From: a bacterium
GTDB lineage: Bacteria; Electryoneota; RPQS01
Length of the DNA: 64,000 nt
Reading direction: 5' to 3'
Assembly: GCA_016702305.1 (NCBI GenBank)
Contig: JADJEH010000017.1
Coordinates: 558,001-622,000 of the forward strand
Below are positions 1-8,651 of the stretch, one piece after another (position 1 is the first letter of the stretch; every line of letters starts with the position of its first letter). Below the pieces are notes generated by a model. It was not told the DNA's origin. It was given only the letters and a program-made list of their open reading frames with translations, and ran no database searches. Position numbers and translations under genes: made by a program.

Positions 1-1
1 G

Positions 2-292
2 AACGTCTTGCCGTATCGTCACGCGACGCAATCGGGAATTCTCGTGACGGCCTATTCGCACGGCTGTCCGGTGCTGGTTACCCGCGTCGGTGGTTTATGG
101 GAAGTCGTAGACGAAGGCAAAAGCGGTTTTGTCGTAGAGCGCGAGAACCCGCAAGCGATTGCGGATACGGTCGCAAAATTTTATGCCAGCGGCGGCCGCG
201 CCACCTACGAAACGCACGTGCGCGAAAAGGCCAAAGAATTCTCATGGCACCGGCCCTGTGAGATATTAGAGGCTTTTGCAAACAAACTGTAG
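2..292 (+). CDS. Glycosyltransferase family 4, C-terminal fragment (5' end outside window)
   Basis: The reading frame is open from base 2 and closes with TAG at 290-292, so only about 96 C-terminal residues are present. They show the second Rossmann half of a GT-B (GT4/GT1-like) glycosyltransferase: an SG-x-L segment, then GCPVLVTRVGG and an acidic EVVDEGKSGFVV stretch, which in the family contact the nucleotide-sugar donor. The role is probably transfer of a sugar from an activated donor to a glycan or lipid in the cytoplasm; the acceptor cannot be told. A methyltransferase follows 100 bases downstream, a pairing common in polysaccharide loci. TTG at base 8 is not the true start. Confidence 0.8.
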   Translation, partial: NVLPYRHATQSGILVTAYSHGCPVLVTRVGGLWEVVDEGKSGFVVERENPQAIADTVAKFYASGGRATYETHVREKAKEFSWHRPCEILEAFANKL

Positions 293-301
293 CTGCACAA
301 C

Positions 302-333
302 GATGCGGGGCACCCGCAGCGGGTGCCGCCGCG
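302..333 (+). repeat. Dispersed palindromic repeat, copy 1
   Basis: The core is a perfect 9-bp inverted repeat around one A (309-317 and 319-327). The whole 32-base element recurs, reverse-complemented, at 53591-53621 with one substitution and one indel. A second hairpin follows at 340-358 (8-bp arms, 3-base loop). The pair could also end transcription of the glycosyltransferase gene, but no T-run follows. Confidence 0.65.
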
Positions 334-392
334 AAAATTGTCCGGCCAGAGGCCGGACCTAGGTTTATCCTTCATCCTACATCCCTTATCCC

Positions 393-1217
393 TTGTCAGA
401 TCACGCCATAGATTACGATCCCGTCAAAGCATCGCTGGGCCGCGTCGTCGCGCGTCAGGCGCTGCTGCGCCGGTTGTTTTACACGATGCTGGGCGCGCTG
501 TTCCTGCGCAATTGGTATATTCGCCGTGAGCTCAACCGTGTTCGCAACACGAAGCCGAAGTGGGATATCTTTGACGCCGGTTCGGGGTTCGGTCAGTTCT
601 CTTACAAGATGGCCAAGACTTTTCCCAACGCCACGGTCTATGCGATAGACGTGAAGGAAGAGCAGATCGAAGACTGCACGTGGTTCTCGAAGGCCGTGGG
701 TCAGACCAACGTGAGCTTCAACATCGGCGATCTGGTCGAGTACCGCAAGCCCGAAGCGTACGATCTGATTCTCAACACCGACGTGCTCGAGCACGTGCTG
801 GAAGATGAGAAGATGTGGGGAAACTTCTTTGCGAGTCTGCGCAGCGGCGGCTACATGATCGCCACCACGCCAAGTTCAAGCGAAGGCCAGCGCGAATACG
901 CCGAAGGGGATATCTCAGTCATCGGCGAGCATGTGCGGGAAGGGTACTCCAAACAGGAATTCATAGACAAGGCGACCCGCGCCGGATTCAAGATTGAGCG
1001 GCTCGACTATTCCTACGGACCCTTCTGGGGCGCGTTGGCGTGGAAGATTCTCCAGCGCATTCCGATGCAAATGCTGTCCATCTCCAAACTGTTCTTCGTC
1101 ATCGTCGCGCCGTGGATGGTTTTGCTCTACCCAATTGCGGCGTTCGCGATGTGGATGGACATGCGGACCAATAACGCCAAAGGCGGCGGCTGGATCTTCG
1201 TGGGCCGCAAGCCGTAA
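393..1217 (+). CDS. Class I SAM-dependent methyltransferase
   Basis: A 274-residue cytosolic methyltransferase of the Methyltransf_11/25 type. Motif I is FDAGSGFGQFS at about residues 60-70, followed by an acidic motif II (YAIDVKEEQ) that would hold the SAM ribose, and motif IV NTDVLEHV. The N-terminal segment (YDPVKASLGRVV... LLRRLFY) looks like a conserved part of this family, so the TTG at 393 is preferred although no good ribosome site is visible; the first ATG would remove about 30 residues. A hydrophobic patch near residues 225-250 (IVAPWMVLLYPIAAFAMW) suggests a membrane-facing C-terminus. The substrate is unknown; the neighbouring glycosyltransferase suggests a glycan or lipid. Confidence 0.8.
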   Translation: MSDHAIDYDPVKASLGRVVARQALLRRLFYTMLGALFLRNWYIRRELNRVRNTKPKWDIFDAGSGFGQFSYKMAKTFPNATVYAIDVKEEQIEDCTWFSKAVGQTNVSFNIGDLVEYRKPEAYDLILNTDVLEHVLEDEKMWGNFFASLRSGGYMIATTPSSSEGQREYAEGDISVIGEHVREGYSKQEFIDKATRAGFKIERLDYSYGPFWGALAWKILQRIPMQMLSISKLFFVIVAPWMVLLYPIAAFAMWMDMRTNNAKGGGWIFVGRKP

Positions 1218-1245
1218 CGAAATCGTTCGGCCAAACCAGAATGAG

Positions 1246-1282
1246 ACGAGGTGGTTTTTTGAAACCACCTCGTTTTGTTTTT
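1246..1282 (+). terminator. Rho-independent terminator
   Basis: A perfect 12-bp stem (1246-1257 with 1262-1273) with a 4-base loop, followed by TTTGTTTTT. It closes the methyltransferase transcription unit. Confidence 0.85.
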
Positions 1283-1527
1283 CTGGGCCGTGGACGAATG
1301 AAAACACCCGAAACGCAAATTGCCCACGCGGTTGAATTCGCGCAACGCAGTTCCACCAATGGTTGAGAAGGCGCGACACACGCCTACAGGGTCGTCAATC
1401 TAAACGCTGATTCTTCCTACTGTTCGTTGTACCCATTGCATTATACGACACTGGCGCATGGCTTGCCAAAAGCAGATACGTCAGATGGAATCACATGCAT
1501 GCACGAACTTGTGCGAGGAGAATAACG
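1283..1527. other. Intergenic leader region
   Basis: About 245 bases between the terminator and the FG-GAP gene. No ORF with coding character and no convincing repeat is visible. It presumably carries the promoter of the downstream gene, but I cannot place a good -35/-10 pair. Confidence 0.4.
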
Positions 1528-3261
1528 ATGAAAACCCTATGGATGATCGTGACCCTATGCGGACTGTTGCTCGGTTCGGCTTTCGCTCAGAGCTTTGACG
1601 TGGTGGCAACGCCGGAATTTGCTACCGAGGTATACAGCACCGTCGCGTGGGGCGATGTTGACAACAACGGCTACCCAGACCTGTTCTGCGGCGCGTCGGG
1701 GGACGCCGTCAGCCAGCTCTACCTTAATAGCGGGAGCGGTTGGAGCGATGGCGCGGAGTGGTTTGACTTCCCGTCAATCACTAATGTGCGCACCGCGCGT
1801 CTGGTGGACTACAATCAGGACGGTTTGCTCGACCTGTTCTGTCTGACGAGCGAGGGCGATGGAGTCGCGCTGTATCGCCAGACTGAGTCGCGCCGCTTCC
1901 AGCCGGTAGCGCTCGACCTCGATGGTCAAACCGATGAGGCCATTCGCGCCGCCGTTTGGTGCGACGCCGACTTGGACGGCAATCTCGATCTGCTGCTCAG
2001 CAACCGTTCGACCGACGATCAGTCCACCGTACTGCTCGTGCCGTCCGATGAAAGCATGATTGAAGTACGCGGCGCGGACGGACCGTTCGCAGAGACCGAC
2101 GTACTGCAAATCAGCGCGGTAGATTTTGATCAGGACGGCGACCTTGACTATTTCATGAGCAAGGGCGACGGCTCCACCAGCCTGTGGGTTCAGCGCGATG
2201 GCGGCTACTCGAATTACTCGGACTATCTGTGGTTCCCGACCAAGATCGCCACAACCGGCATCACGTGGGCCGATTTCGACCGGAACGGCACGCTCGATCT
2301 GTTCGCCAGCGGTTCGTCGAAAGACAATTGCATGTATTATCAGGGCGACGGCAACAACGTCTTGCCGTGCAGCTTTGATAACGTGTCGGAACAGACCGGC
2401 CTGCGGGCCCTCGCTGCGGGCGCCGTGGATGCGCATGCCGTGGATGTCAATGCCGACGGGCGCACGGACCTCTTCCTCAACTGCGAAACCGACAACAAGC
2501 TCGTGTTCAATACGGCTGACGGTTGGGAAGCCGCGCCGCGCCACCATGCGCTGATTCAGCCGGGCCTGATGACCACGGGCAGCGCTTGGGCGGACTTTGA
2601 TCGTGACGGCGATTTGGATGTCGCGCTGATTTCAGCCCGCGGCGGCGTGCGGCTGTATAGCAATCAGGTCGAGCAAACGCGCGAGTACATCGGCTTGAAT
2701 CTGTGCAGCGCGCAAGGGACCGCACCGCTGATGAACTGTCTGGTCAAGGTGCAATTTGAAAGCGGCAAGCAGTGGGCGGCGACGTCCATGTACACCGCTT
2801 CGGTCGGCGCCGACGAGCAGACGGTGCTCCTTTATAACCCGTCGTGGTATCACAGCGAGCAGTGGGTGGTCAGCGTGGCTTGGCCGAATGGCATGGTTAC
2901 GGAGCTGACGCAGGATGATCTGCCGCTCAACGCCAACTCGATCTTGTGCATGCCGCTTGTGCCGCTGATTGAAGCGCCGAATCAGGGTGTGTCACTGGCG
3001 GCAATTCCCGACATCAACAACTATCCCAATCCGTTCAACCCGACGACGCAAATCGAGTTCAAACTCGACGCGGCGGCGGAGATTACTCTGAGTGTGTTTA
3101 ACCTGCTTGGCCAGGAGGTCGCTGTCCTGGCCCGCGGAACGTACGACGCCGGGCAGCACTCCCTGGCGTTCGATGCGGCCGCCCTGCCGTCCGGTCTCTA
3201 TCTCGCGCGCTTGGACACGCCGGCGGGATCGGTCGTGCACCGGATGCTTCTGACCAAGTAG
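1528..3261 (+). CDS. Secreted FG-GAP/VCBS repeat protein with YPNPFNP sorting tail
   Basis: The start is the ATG at 1528, behind GAGGAG; the in-frame ATG at 1495 lacks a ribosome site. The protein is about 577 residues with a signal peptide ending near AFAQ. It then carries repeated calcium-loop units of the form DxDxNGxxD (VDNNGYPDLF, DYNQDGLLDLF, DFDQDGDLDYF, DFDRNGTLDLF, DVNADGRTDLF, DFDRDGDLDVA), which in FG-GAP/VCBS proteins fold as a beta-propeller. A segment around VSVAWPNGMVTEL resembles the ASPIC/UnbV domain. The last about 80 residues (YPNPFNP through SGLYLARL to MLLTK) form the T9SS type-A-like sorting module. It is probably exported and held at the cell surface; its ligand is unknown. 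Confidence 0.85.
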   Translation: MKTLWMIVTLCGLLLGSAFAQSFDVVATPEFATEVYSTVAWGDVDNNGYPDLFCGASGDAVSQLYLNSGSGWSDGAEWFDFPSITNVRTARLVDYNQDGLLDLFCLTSEGDGVALYRQTESRRFQPVALDLDGQTDEAIRAAVWCDADLDGNLDLLLSNRSTDDQSTVLLVPSDESMIEVRGADGPFAETDVLQISAVDFDQDGDLDYFMSKGDGSTSLWVQRDGGYSNYSDYLWFPTKIATTGITWADFDRNGTLDLFASGSSKDNCMYYQGDGNNVLPCSFDNVSEQTGLRALAAGAVDAHAVDVNADGRTDLFLNCETDNKLVFNTADGWEAAPRHHALIQPGLMTTGSAWADFDRDGDLDVALISARGGVRLYSNQVEQTREYIGLNLCSAQGTAPLMNCLVKVQFESGKQWAATSMYTASVGADEQTVLLYNPSWYHSEQWVVSVAWPNGMVTELTQDDLPLNANSILCMPLVPLIEAPNQGVSLAAIPDINNYPNPFNPTTQIEFKLDAAAEITLSVFNLLGQEVAVLARGTYDAGQHSLAFDAAALPSGLYLARLDTPAGSVVHRMLLTK

Positions 3262-3321
3262 GACGGGCCTTGAGCAAGCCCGAGGCTGCGTAGGACCCCT
3301 CCCTTTCTGCGCTGCCCACCT

Positions 3322-3359
3322 GCAAAGCCCCGCGCCCCTACGCGCGGGGCTTTGCTTTT
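3322..3359 (+). terminator. Rho-independent terminator
   Basis: A 13-bp GC-rich stem (3322-3334 with 3343-3355), 8-base loop, short T-run. It ends the FG-GAP gene. Confidence 0.8.
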
Positions 3360-3461
3360 GGCCGCGCTGAAGAACGCGAAATCGGCGCTCTGCGGCCCTT
3401 GACTAATGGCGCAAATTCCCTTAGCTTCTCGGAGAAACTTGCGTCTGGAGGGACAAGCAAG

Positions 3462-5519
3462 ATGCTCGAACGACACTTCACAAGACTGCTCGCGCTGCTG
3501 ACGGGCGTGTTCGCGGCGGTCCGGCTGCTGGCCTATCAGCAGATGTCCGGATCCATTGTCACCAAAATTCCCGTGCTCGACAGCGATACCTATTTCAAAT
3601 GGGGCTATCAGTTGTCGCAGGGCGGAGGGCACCCGCCCGGACCGTTTTGGCTCGGGCCGGGTTATGCGCAGTTTATCAGTTGGGTGTTCCGGGCAACGGG
3701 CGACATTTCACCGCAGATCGTGCTGCTCGCGCAGATGTTTCTGTCGGTCGTGACGTTTGTGCTGATAGTGCTGCTGGCGCGGCGCTGTTTCGGCCGGGCG
3801 GCGGCTGTGGCCACAGGCGTCTTAGCAATCTTCTATGCGCCGTGGCTCTACTATGACGGCATTCTGCTGTCGGCGTCGTGGATTCTGTTCTTGAACAGCG
3901 CGATGCTCTATCTCCTCGTTGAACACGGCGGAGTCATGGACGATGCGCCGCGCAGCATTTGGGCATGGGCCGTGGCCGGTGCGTTGTGCGCGCTGTCGGC
4001 GATTGCGCGGCCTTCGGTGCTGCCGTTCGCCGCGCTCCTGCTGCTATTTGTCTGTTGGCGCGTGTGGAAACAAAACTGGAAGGTCGTTTTCCCGCTCGTC
4101 TTCACGCTGGCGCTTGTGCTCGTGCATCTTCCAATTAGCGTGCGCAACAGTTCCGCGGGCGGCAGTTCCGTGTTTGTCACGGCGTCGGGCGGCGTGAATT
4201 TTTTCATCGGAAATCGCAGCGGCGCGACCGGCGTCTACGACGAATTGGATTTTGTGCGGTCGTTTGACGCGCAGCGCGAAGCGGAAGGCTACCGCGCGGA
4301 AGCGTCGCGGCGGTCCGGCAAACAGTTGACGCTTCCGCAATCGGCGGCGTTCTGGCGCGACCAGGCGCTGCGCGACGTCTTTCAAAAACCGCTGCTGTGG
4401 GTCGGCGTGCAACTCAAAAAGTTCTGGTGGCTCATTCGCAATGAAGAGGTCGCCAATAACTTCTCGTTTCGCGCGATGGAGATGAGCAATAGCGTCGTTA
4501 ATCTGTTGCCGCTGCGCTGGGGGCTGCTGCTGCCGCTGGCGCTGGCAGGGCTCTTTCTATTGTGGCAAACGCGGCGGCGTTTGGTCGTGTTTGGATTGTA
4601 TGCGGCAAGCTATGTGGTCACGGTGATGCTGTTCTTTGTGTCATCGGAGTACCGCTTCCCGCTAATCGTTCTGTTGCTGCCATTGGGCGGCGCGGCGATA
4701 GCTCAACTATTGGATTCAGTGCGCAGCAAGCGCACGACAGCGGCGGCGATCGGATTGGGGATCTATGTCGTGCTGGTGCTTGTGGCGAATGCACCGTCGC
4801 GCGAAGCGGCCCACACCGTCGAGCCGCGCGTAGACTATGCCAACCTTGGTTCCATTGCCTTGAGCTATCAGATGTATCCCGAGGCCTTGGCGATGTTCGC
4901 GCGGTCGTTGTCAGTAGATCCGGATTTTCAAATTGCGCGCCTGGGATTGGCGGAAGCGCTGTGGGCTACGCGCAACTATGATCAGGCGCGTGAAGAGTAT
5001 GCCCGCGCCGGGGTCGCTCCACCGGATAGTCTGTCGGGCGCTCCGCTCGACGCCTTGCGCGCCATGCTCGACAGTGTGAGCACCAGTCAGGGTGACTCGG
5101 CAGCGCTGGCGATGCTGGATCGCGAAATTCCGCATCCGGAAAGTCTGGCCATTCGGGATCTGTGGGTGGAGCGCGCGCGCTTGCAGGCAGCTTCCAACAA
5201 CTATGGCGGCGCGTATCTCTCGATTCTGGAAGCGCACAAGCTCGATCCCGATGATCCTGAGTGGCTGTTCTGGGCGGCGCAGTATATCTTGGAACTGGAC
5301 TTCCCGCAGCAGGCTGACTCGCTCTACCAAGAGGCGATCAACCGCTATCCGGCCTATGCGCCGGCGCGGGTGGAGAAGGGCTTCCTCGCCCTCGAGCAGG
5401 GGGACATTGACGAGGCTGTCCGACAATCGCGCGAGCTGGACAAGATCCAGATCGGAAATGACACGATTCAGGCCGCAGCCGACACACTTGATGCGGCGCT
5501 GCGGAGGCTTAACTGGTAG
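3462..5519 (+). CDS. GT-C family membrane glycosyltransferase with TPR tail
   Basis: The start is the ATG at 3462, with GGAGG eight or nine bases upstream; the longer frame from 3399 has no ribosome site. About 685 residues. The N-terminal 400 hold roughly ten hydrophobic helices, and the first extracytoplasmic loop carries an acidic pair (LDSD, residues 39-42), as expected for the catalytic loop of PMT/ArnT-type GT-C enzymes that use polyprenyl-phosphate sugars. The C-terminal about 230 residues are soluble, helical and TPR-like (YPEALAMFARSLSVDPDF, NYDQAREEYARAG, YGGAYLSILEAHKLDPDD). It probably glycosylates an exported protein or lipid, with the TPR part binding a partner outside the membrane. 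It sits alone between two terminators. Confidence 0.78.
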   Translation: MLERHFTRLLALLTGVFAAVRLLAYQQMSGSIVTKIPVLDSDTYFKWGYQLSQGGGHPPGPFWLGPGYAQFISWVFRATGDISPQIVLLAQMFLSVVTFVLIVLLARRCFGRAAAVATGVLAIFYAPWLYYDGILLSASWILFLNSAMLYLLVEHGGVMDDAPRSIWAWAVAGALCALSAIARPSVLPFAALLLLFVCWRVWKQNWKVVFPLVFTLALVLVHLPISVRNSSAGGSSVFVTASGGVNFFIGNRSGATGVYDELDFVRSFDAQREAEGYRAEASRRSGKQLTLPQSAAFWRDQALRDVFQKPLLWVGVQLKKFWWLIRNEEVANNFSFRAMEMSNSVVNLLPLRWGLLLPLALAGLFLLWQTRRRLVVFGLYAASYVVTVMLFFVSSEYRFPLIVLLLPLGGAAIAQLLDSVRSKRTTAAAIGLGIYVVLVLVANAPSREAAHTVEPRVDYANLGSIALSYQMYPEALAMFARSLSVDPDFQIARLGLAEALWATRNYDQAREEYARAGVAPPDSLSGAPLDALRAMLDSVSTSQGDSAALAMLDREIPHPESLAIRDLWVERARLQAASNNYGGAYLSILEAHKLDPDDPEWLFWAAQYILELDFPQQADSLYQEAINRYPAYAPARVEKGFLALEQGDIDEAVRQSRELDKIQIGNDTIQAAADTLDAALRRLNW

Positions 5520-5539
5520 AGGGTTCTCTGCTATATGTT

Positions 5540-5576
5540 GAAAGCCCCGCCTCGAAAGAGGCGGGGCTTTCTCGTT
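5540..5576 (+). terminator. Rho-independent terminator
   Basis: A perfect 14-bp stem (5540-5553 with 5558-5571) capped by a GAAA loop, ending in a pyrimidine-rich run. Confidence 0.85.
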
Positions 5577-5606
5577 CTGCCTTTCGCGGCGCACGCCTCA
5601 TTTTGC

Positions 5607-5635
5607 TTGACTTTCACCTGGTCGAGTTGTATATT
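5607..5635 (+). promoter_or_regulatory. Sigma-70-type promoter of mntR
   Basis: TTGACT at 5607-5612, a 17-base spacer and TATATT at 5630-5635. Transcription would begin near 5642, giving a leader of about 23 bases with AAGGA before the ATG. Confidence 0.75.
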
Positions 5636-5650
5636 TCGAGGCATCGAATT
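5633..5650. promoter_or_regulatory. Candidate autoregulatory operator of the MntR-like repressor
   Basis: An imperfect palindrome with core TTCGA-ggca-TCGAA straddles the -10 box and the expected start point. Fourteen of 18 positions are self-complementary. The position fits metal-dependent self-repression by a DtxR-family protein, but the sequence is not a known consensus to me. Confidence 0.4.
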
Positions 5651-5664
5651 AAGGAAATCGAGAG

Positions 5665-6318
5665 ATGAAAGAGCTGTCGAGCGCCGCAGAAGACTGTTTA
5701 TTATTCGCTTACAGACTGTCCGAGCGAGGCGAAGAGCTGTCAATTTCAGCACTTGCGCGCGGCCTGGGGCTCACGGATTCAACCGTGACGGCCATGATCC
5801 AGAAGCTGGCGAAGCAGGAACTGGTTAACCATATCCCCCGCCGGGAAGTCAGCCTGAGCGAGCGCGGGGCGGAACTGGCCCGCAACCTGATCCGCCGCCA
5901 TCGGCTGATCGAGACCTACCTCCACAATAAGCTCGGCTACACCTGGGATGAAGTCCACGATGAGGCCGAGCGCATCGAGCATGCCGTTTCGGAGAAATTC
6001 GTCGAGGCCATTGACCGCGAGTTGGGTTTTCCCAAGTTCGATCCGCACGGCGACCCGATTCCCGATGCGCAGGGCCACAGTGCGGTACGCAAGCTGCGGA
6101 AGCTCTCCGAGATGCACGTCGGCGAATACGGTAAAATTGCGCGGGTGGTCGGCGGTAAGCCCGACGCGCTGCTCTATTTGACGCGACTTGGCATTACGCT
6201 GGGCACAGACGTCGAGGTGACGTACGCGCCCGCGCAGGATGAGATCGTCCACCTGTCGGTGGAAGGCGTGCAACGCACGTTGGGCGCGGCCGTCGCGTCA
6301 AATATTCTGGTGGAGTAG
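5665..6318 (+). CDS. mntR: DtxR/MntR-family metal-dependent transcriptional regulator
   Basis: 217 residues, the usual length for three-domain DtxR-family repressors. The N-terminal winged helix (residues about 8-65: SISALARGLGLTDSTVTAMIQKL as recognition region) is followed by the dimerisation and metal-binding domain with HRLIETYLHNKLGYTWDEVHDEAERIEHAVS, which holds the conserved His and Glu ligands. The C-terminal 75 residues form the SH3-like/FeoA domain. The ATG has AAGGA upstream. The next gene, 72 bases downstream, is an Nramp transporter, so it most likely senses Mn(II) (possibly Fe(II)) and represses this unit through the palindrome over its own promoter. Confidence 0.85.
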   Translation: MKELSSAAEDCLLFAYRLSERGEELSISALARGLGLTDSTVTAMIQKLAKQELVNHIPRREVSLSERGAELARNLIRRHRLIETYLHNKLGYTWDEVHDEAERIEHAVSEKFVEAIDRELGFPKFDPHGDPIPDAQGHSAVRKLRKLSEMHVGEYGKIARVVGGKPDALLYLTRLGITLGTDVEVTYAPAQDEIVHLSVEGVQRTLGAAVASNILVE

Positions 6319-6390
6319 TTCTTGGCAGTCCCCCCGAATCCGAGATACATGCAACATGCGCCACAAGCAATTTGATCCGCAGATCAAAAC

Positions 6391-8271
6391 ATGAGTACTG
6401 AAAACCACAACGTCTCACTGTCTGAAGTCCATCGCACTGTAGAGATTCCACAAAAGTCCACCGTGATCCGACGGATGCTGGCCTTTGCCGGCCCCGCGTA
6501 TCTCGTCAGCGTGGGCTATATGGATCCGGGAAACTGGGCGACAGACCTCGAAGGCGGGTCCCGCTTCGGTTACGCGTTGATCTGGGTGCTCTTGATGAGC
6601 AATCTGATGGCCGTACTCCTGCAAGCGCTGTCGGCCCGATTGGGAATCGTCACCGGGCACGATCTGGCGCGGGCCTGCCGGGAAAACTACTCGAAGCCGG
6701 TCAGCGCCGTCCTCTGGGTAATATGCGAGATTGCCATCATCGCCTGCGATCTGGCCGAAGTTATCGGTTCGGCTATCGGCTTACAACTGCTGTTTGGCAT
6801 CCCGTTGTTGTGGGGTGTGTTGATCACGGCCGTTGACGTCTTTTTGCTGCTGCTGTTTCAACATCTCGGTATTCGCAAAGTTGAGGCCTTCGTATTGACC
6901 TTGGTCGCCACTATTGGCGGCTGTTTCTTAGTCGAAATGATGCTGGCGCAGCCGAGCATTAGCGGAATATTCAGCGGCTTTGCACCGACCTTGACCGGCG
7001 AGAGCCTGTATGTCGCGATCGGTATTCTGGGAGCGACCGTCATGCCGCACAATTTATACTTACATTCGGCGCTGGTCCAGACGCGCGCCGTCGGCAACAA
7101 TCCGGCCAGCATTCGCCAGGCGTGTAAATACAATTTAGTGGACTCGGCCGTCGCACTGAACCTGGCGTTCTTTGTGAATGCCGCCATCTTGATTCTGGCC
7201 GCCGCTGTATTCCATAGCAACGGCGTTGAAGTCACCGAGATTCAGCAGGCGCACGAACTGCTGACGCCGCTGGTGGGCGTAAAGATCGCCAGCACCGCAT
7301 TTGCCATTGCCCTCTTGGCCAGCGGGCAGAGCTCGACCCTGACCGGAACGCTGGCCGGGCAGGTGGTCATGGAGGGCTTCATCAACCTGCGCATTCGTCC
7401 GTGGCTGCGGCGAATGATCACCCGATCGCTGGCTATCGTACCTGCGGCGTTCACGATTTGGATTCTGGGTGAGCAGGGCAGCTATCAGCTCCTGATCCTC
7501 TCGCAAGTCGTGCTGTCCATGCAACTGCCGTTTGCGGTGATCCCGTTGATCCAGTTCACGAGCGACCGACGGTTGATGGGCGAATTTGCGAGCAAGCTAT
7601 GGGTCAAGATACTCGCTTGGTTGGCGGCGGCGGTCATCATCAGTCTGAATATCTGGCTCGTGATCACGACGCTCGGCGAATGGATCGGCACGGCGCCTAA
7701 CGGTATGGAGTGGTATCACGCGCTGGTGCTGGCGGCGGCGGCAGGGTTGGGAGCGCTGTTGGCATACCTGATTACCGTTCCGCTCTTCCGGCGGCTGGCG
7801 CGGCCCGAAATGGTGGTGCCGTCGTTTGAAATTCCCGTTACCGCAAACGTGCAGTACAAGAAGATCGCCGTTGCCTTGGAAGGTACGCACAGTGACCGGG
7901 TGCTGTTGGCCCAAGCGCTGGCGATGGCCGAAGATCAGCACGCTCAATTACTCCTCGTGCACGTTGCCGACACCGTGGGACCGCGAGTCTGGCAACAAGA
8001 GTCTGAAGATCGCGAAGTGTTGGCCGATGAAATCTACCTGTCCCGCTTGCAAGAAGAACTGCTGGCGCGCGGTATCCAGGCGAAGCCCGTGCTCGGTTAT
8101 GGAAATCCACCGGACGAGATCGTGCGACTGGTTAAGCAAGAACAGGCCGAGCTGCTCATCATCGGGACGCACGGCCACCGCTTGATCAAAGACCTGCTGC
8201 TGGGTGCAACTGCTACTCGCGTGCGACACTTGATCGACATTCCGGTCTTCATGGTCCGCGTAGACCCGTAG
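6391..8271 (+). CDS. mntH: Nramp-family Mn/Fe transporter fused to a UspA domain
   Basis: 626 residues. The first about 430 form the eleven-helix Nramp transporter, with the TM1 metal motif DPGN at residues 45-48 and the TM6 motif MPHN at 218-221, both needed for divalent metal binding and proton-coupled uptake. After a link, residues about 490-626 are a universal stress protein domain ending in GTHGHRLIKDLLLGATATRV, which matches the UspA nucleotide loop. Plain MntH proteins are near 420 residues, so this is a fusion; the cytosolic UspA part may couple uptake to ATP or stress state. The DtxR-type regulator lies directly upstream, and the pair is probably cotranscribed. Confidence 0.9.
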   Translation: MSTENHNVSLSEVHRTVEIPQKSTVIRRMLAFAGPAYLVSVGYMDPGNWATDLEGGSRFGYALIWVLLMSNLMAVLLQALSARLGIVTGHDLARACRENYSKPVSAVLWVICEIAIIACDLAEVIGSAIGLQLLFGIPLLWGVLITAVDVFLLLLFQHLGIRKVEAFVLTLVATIGGCFLVEMMLAQPSISGIFSGFAPTLTGESLYVAIGILGATVMPHNLYLHSALVQTRAVGNNPASIRQACKYNLVDSAVALNLAFFVNAAILILAAAVFHSNGVEVTEIQQAHELLTPLVGVKIASTAFAIALLASGQSSTLTGTLAGQVVMEGFINLRIRPWLRRMITRSLAIVPAAFTIWILGEQGSYQLLILSQVVLSMQLPFAVIPLIQFTSDRRLMGEFASKLWVKILAWLAAAVIISLNIWLVITTLGEWIGTAPNGMEWYHALVLAAAAGLGALLAYLITVPLFRRLARPEMVVPSFEIPVTANVQYKKIAVALEGTHSDRVLLAQALAMAEDQHAQLLLVHVADTVGPRVWQQESEDREVLADEIYLSRLQEELLARGIQAKPVLGYGNPPDEIVRLVKQEQAELLIIGTHGHRLIKDLLLGATATRVRHLIDIPVFMVRVDP

Positions 8272-8353
8272 GCTGGGGAGCCTGGGGCGGCACCAGGTCC
8301 GATGCCCGCGAGCAGAGCCGGGGGAGGCGGCTCTGCAGAATTTCAAACAAAGC

Positions 8354-8399
8354 GAGGCGACACGGCGCGCATGAATTGCACCTTGTCGCCTCTCTTTTC
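8354..8399 (+). terminator. Likely terminator after mntH
   Basis: A 9-bp stem (8354-8362 with 8384-8392) with a 21-base loop, followed by TCTTTTCAT. The long loop makes it weaker than the others in the window. Confidence 0.55.
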
Positions 8400-8564
8400 A
8401 TAGTGCATGATTGAATACGATAAGAAGGCACCAGTTCAAATTGCAGATCCTGCATCCACAAGAACAATAATTACAATATCTTAATACGATAAACCCTGTC
8501 AGCTTTTCGACCAGCGGTCGGTATGTCCAGCTGGGTGCGCCTTTTGCAATTTTAGCAGAGGTGC
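8400..8564. other. Intergenic spacer
   Basis: AT-richer spacer between the mntH terminator and the promoter of the next gene. No ORF, repeat or structured RNA could be supported. Confidence 0.4.
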
Positions 8565-8592
8565 TTGAAAAGCCCTGAGAAAGGGCTATATT
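8565..8592 (+). promoter_or_regulatory. Sigma-70-type promoter
   Basis: TTGAAA at 8565-8570, a 16-base spacer that itself holds a small AGCCC/GGGCT hairpin, and TATATT at 8587-8592. It would give a leader of about 55 bases for the gene at 8652. Confidence 0.6.
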
Positions 8593-8651
8593 ATTAGACA
8601 ACTGTCTTTTTCCTTGGCCTGAAACTACATTGGACCGGCAACGGAGGAGTT

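Noticed and set aside
6319..6390. yybP-ykoY-type Mn riboswitch before mntH
   Set aside because: The 72-base gap is too short and has no matching hairpin or conserved loops.
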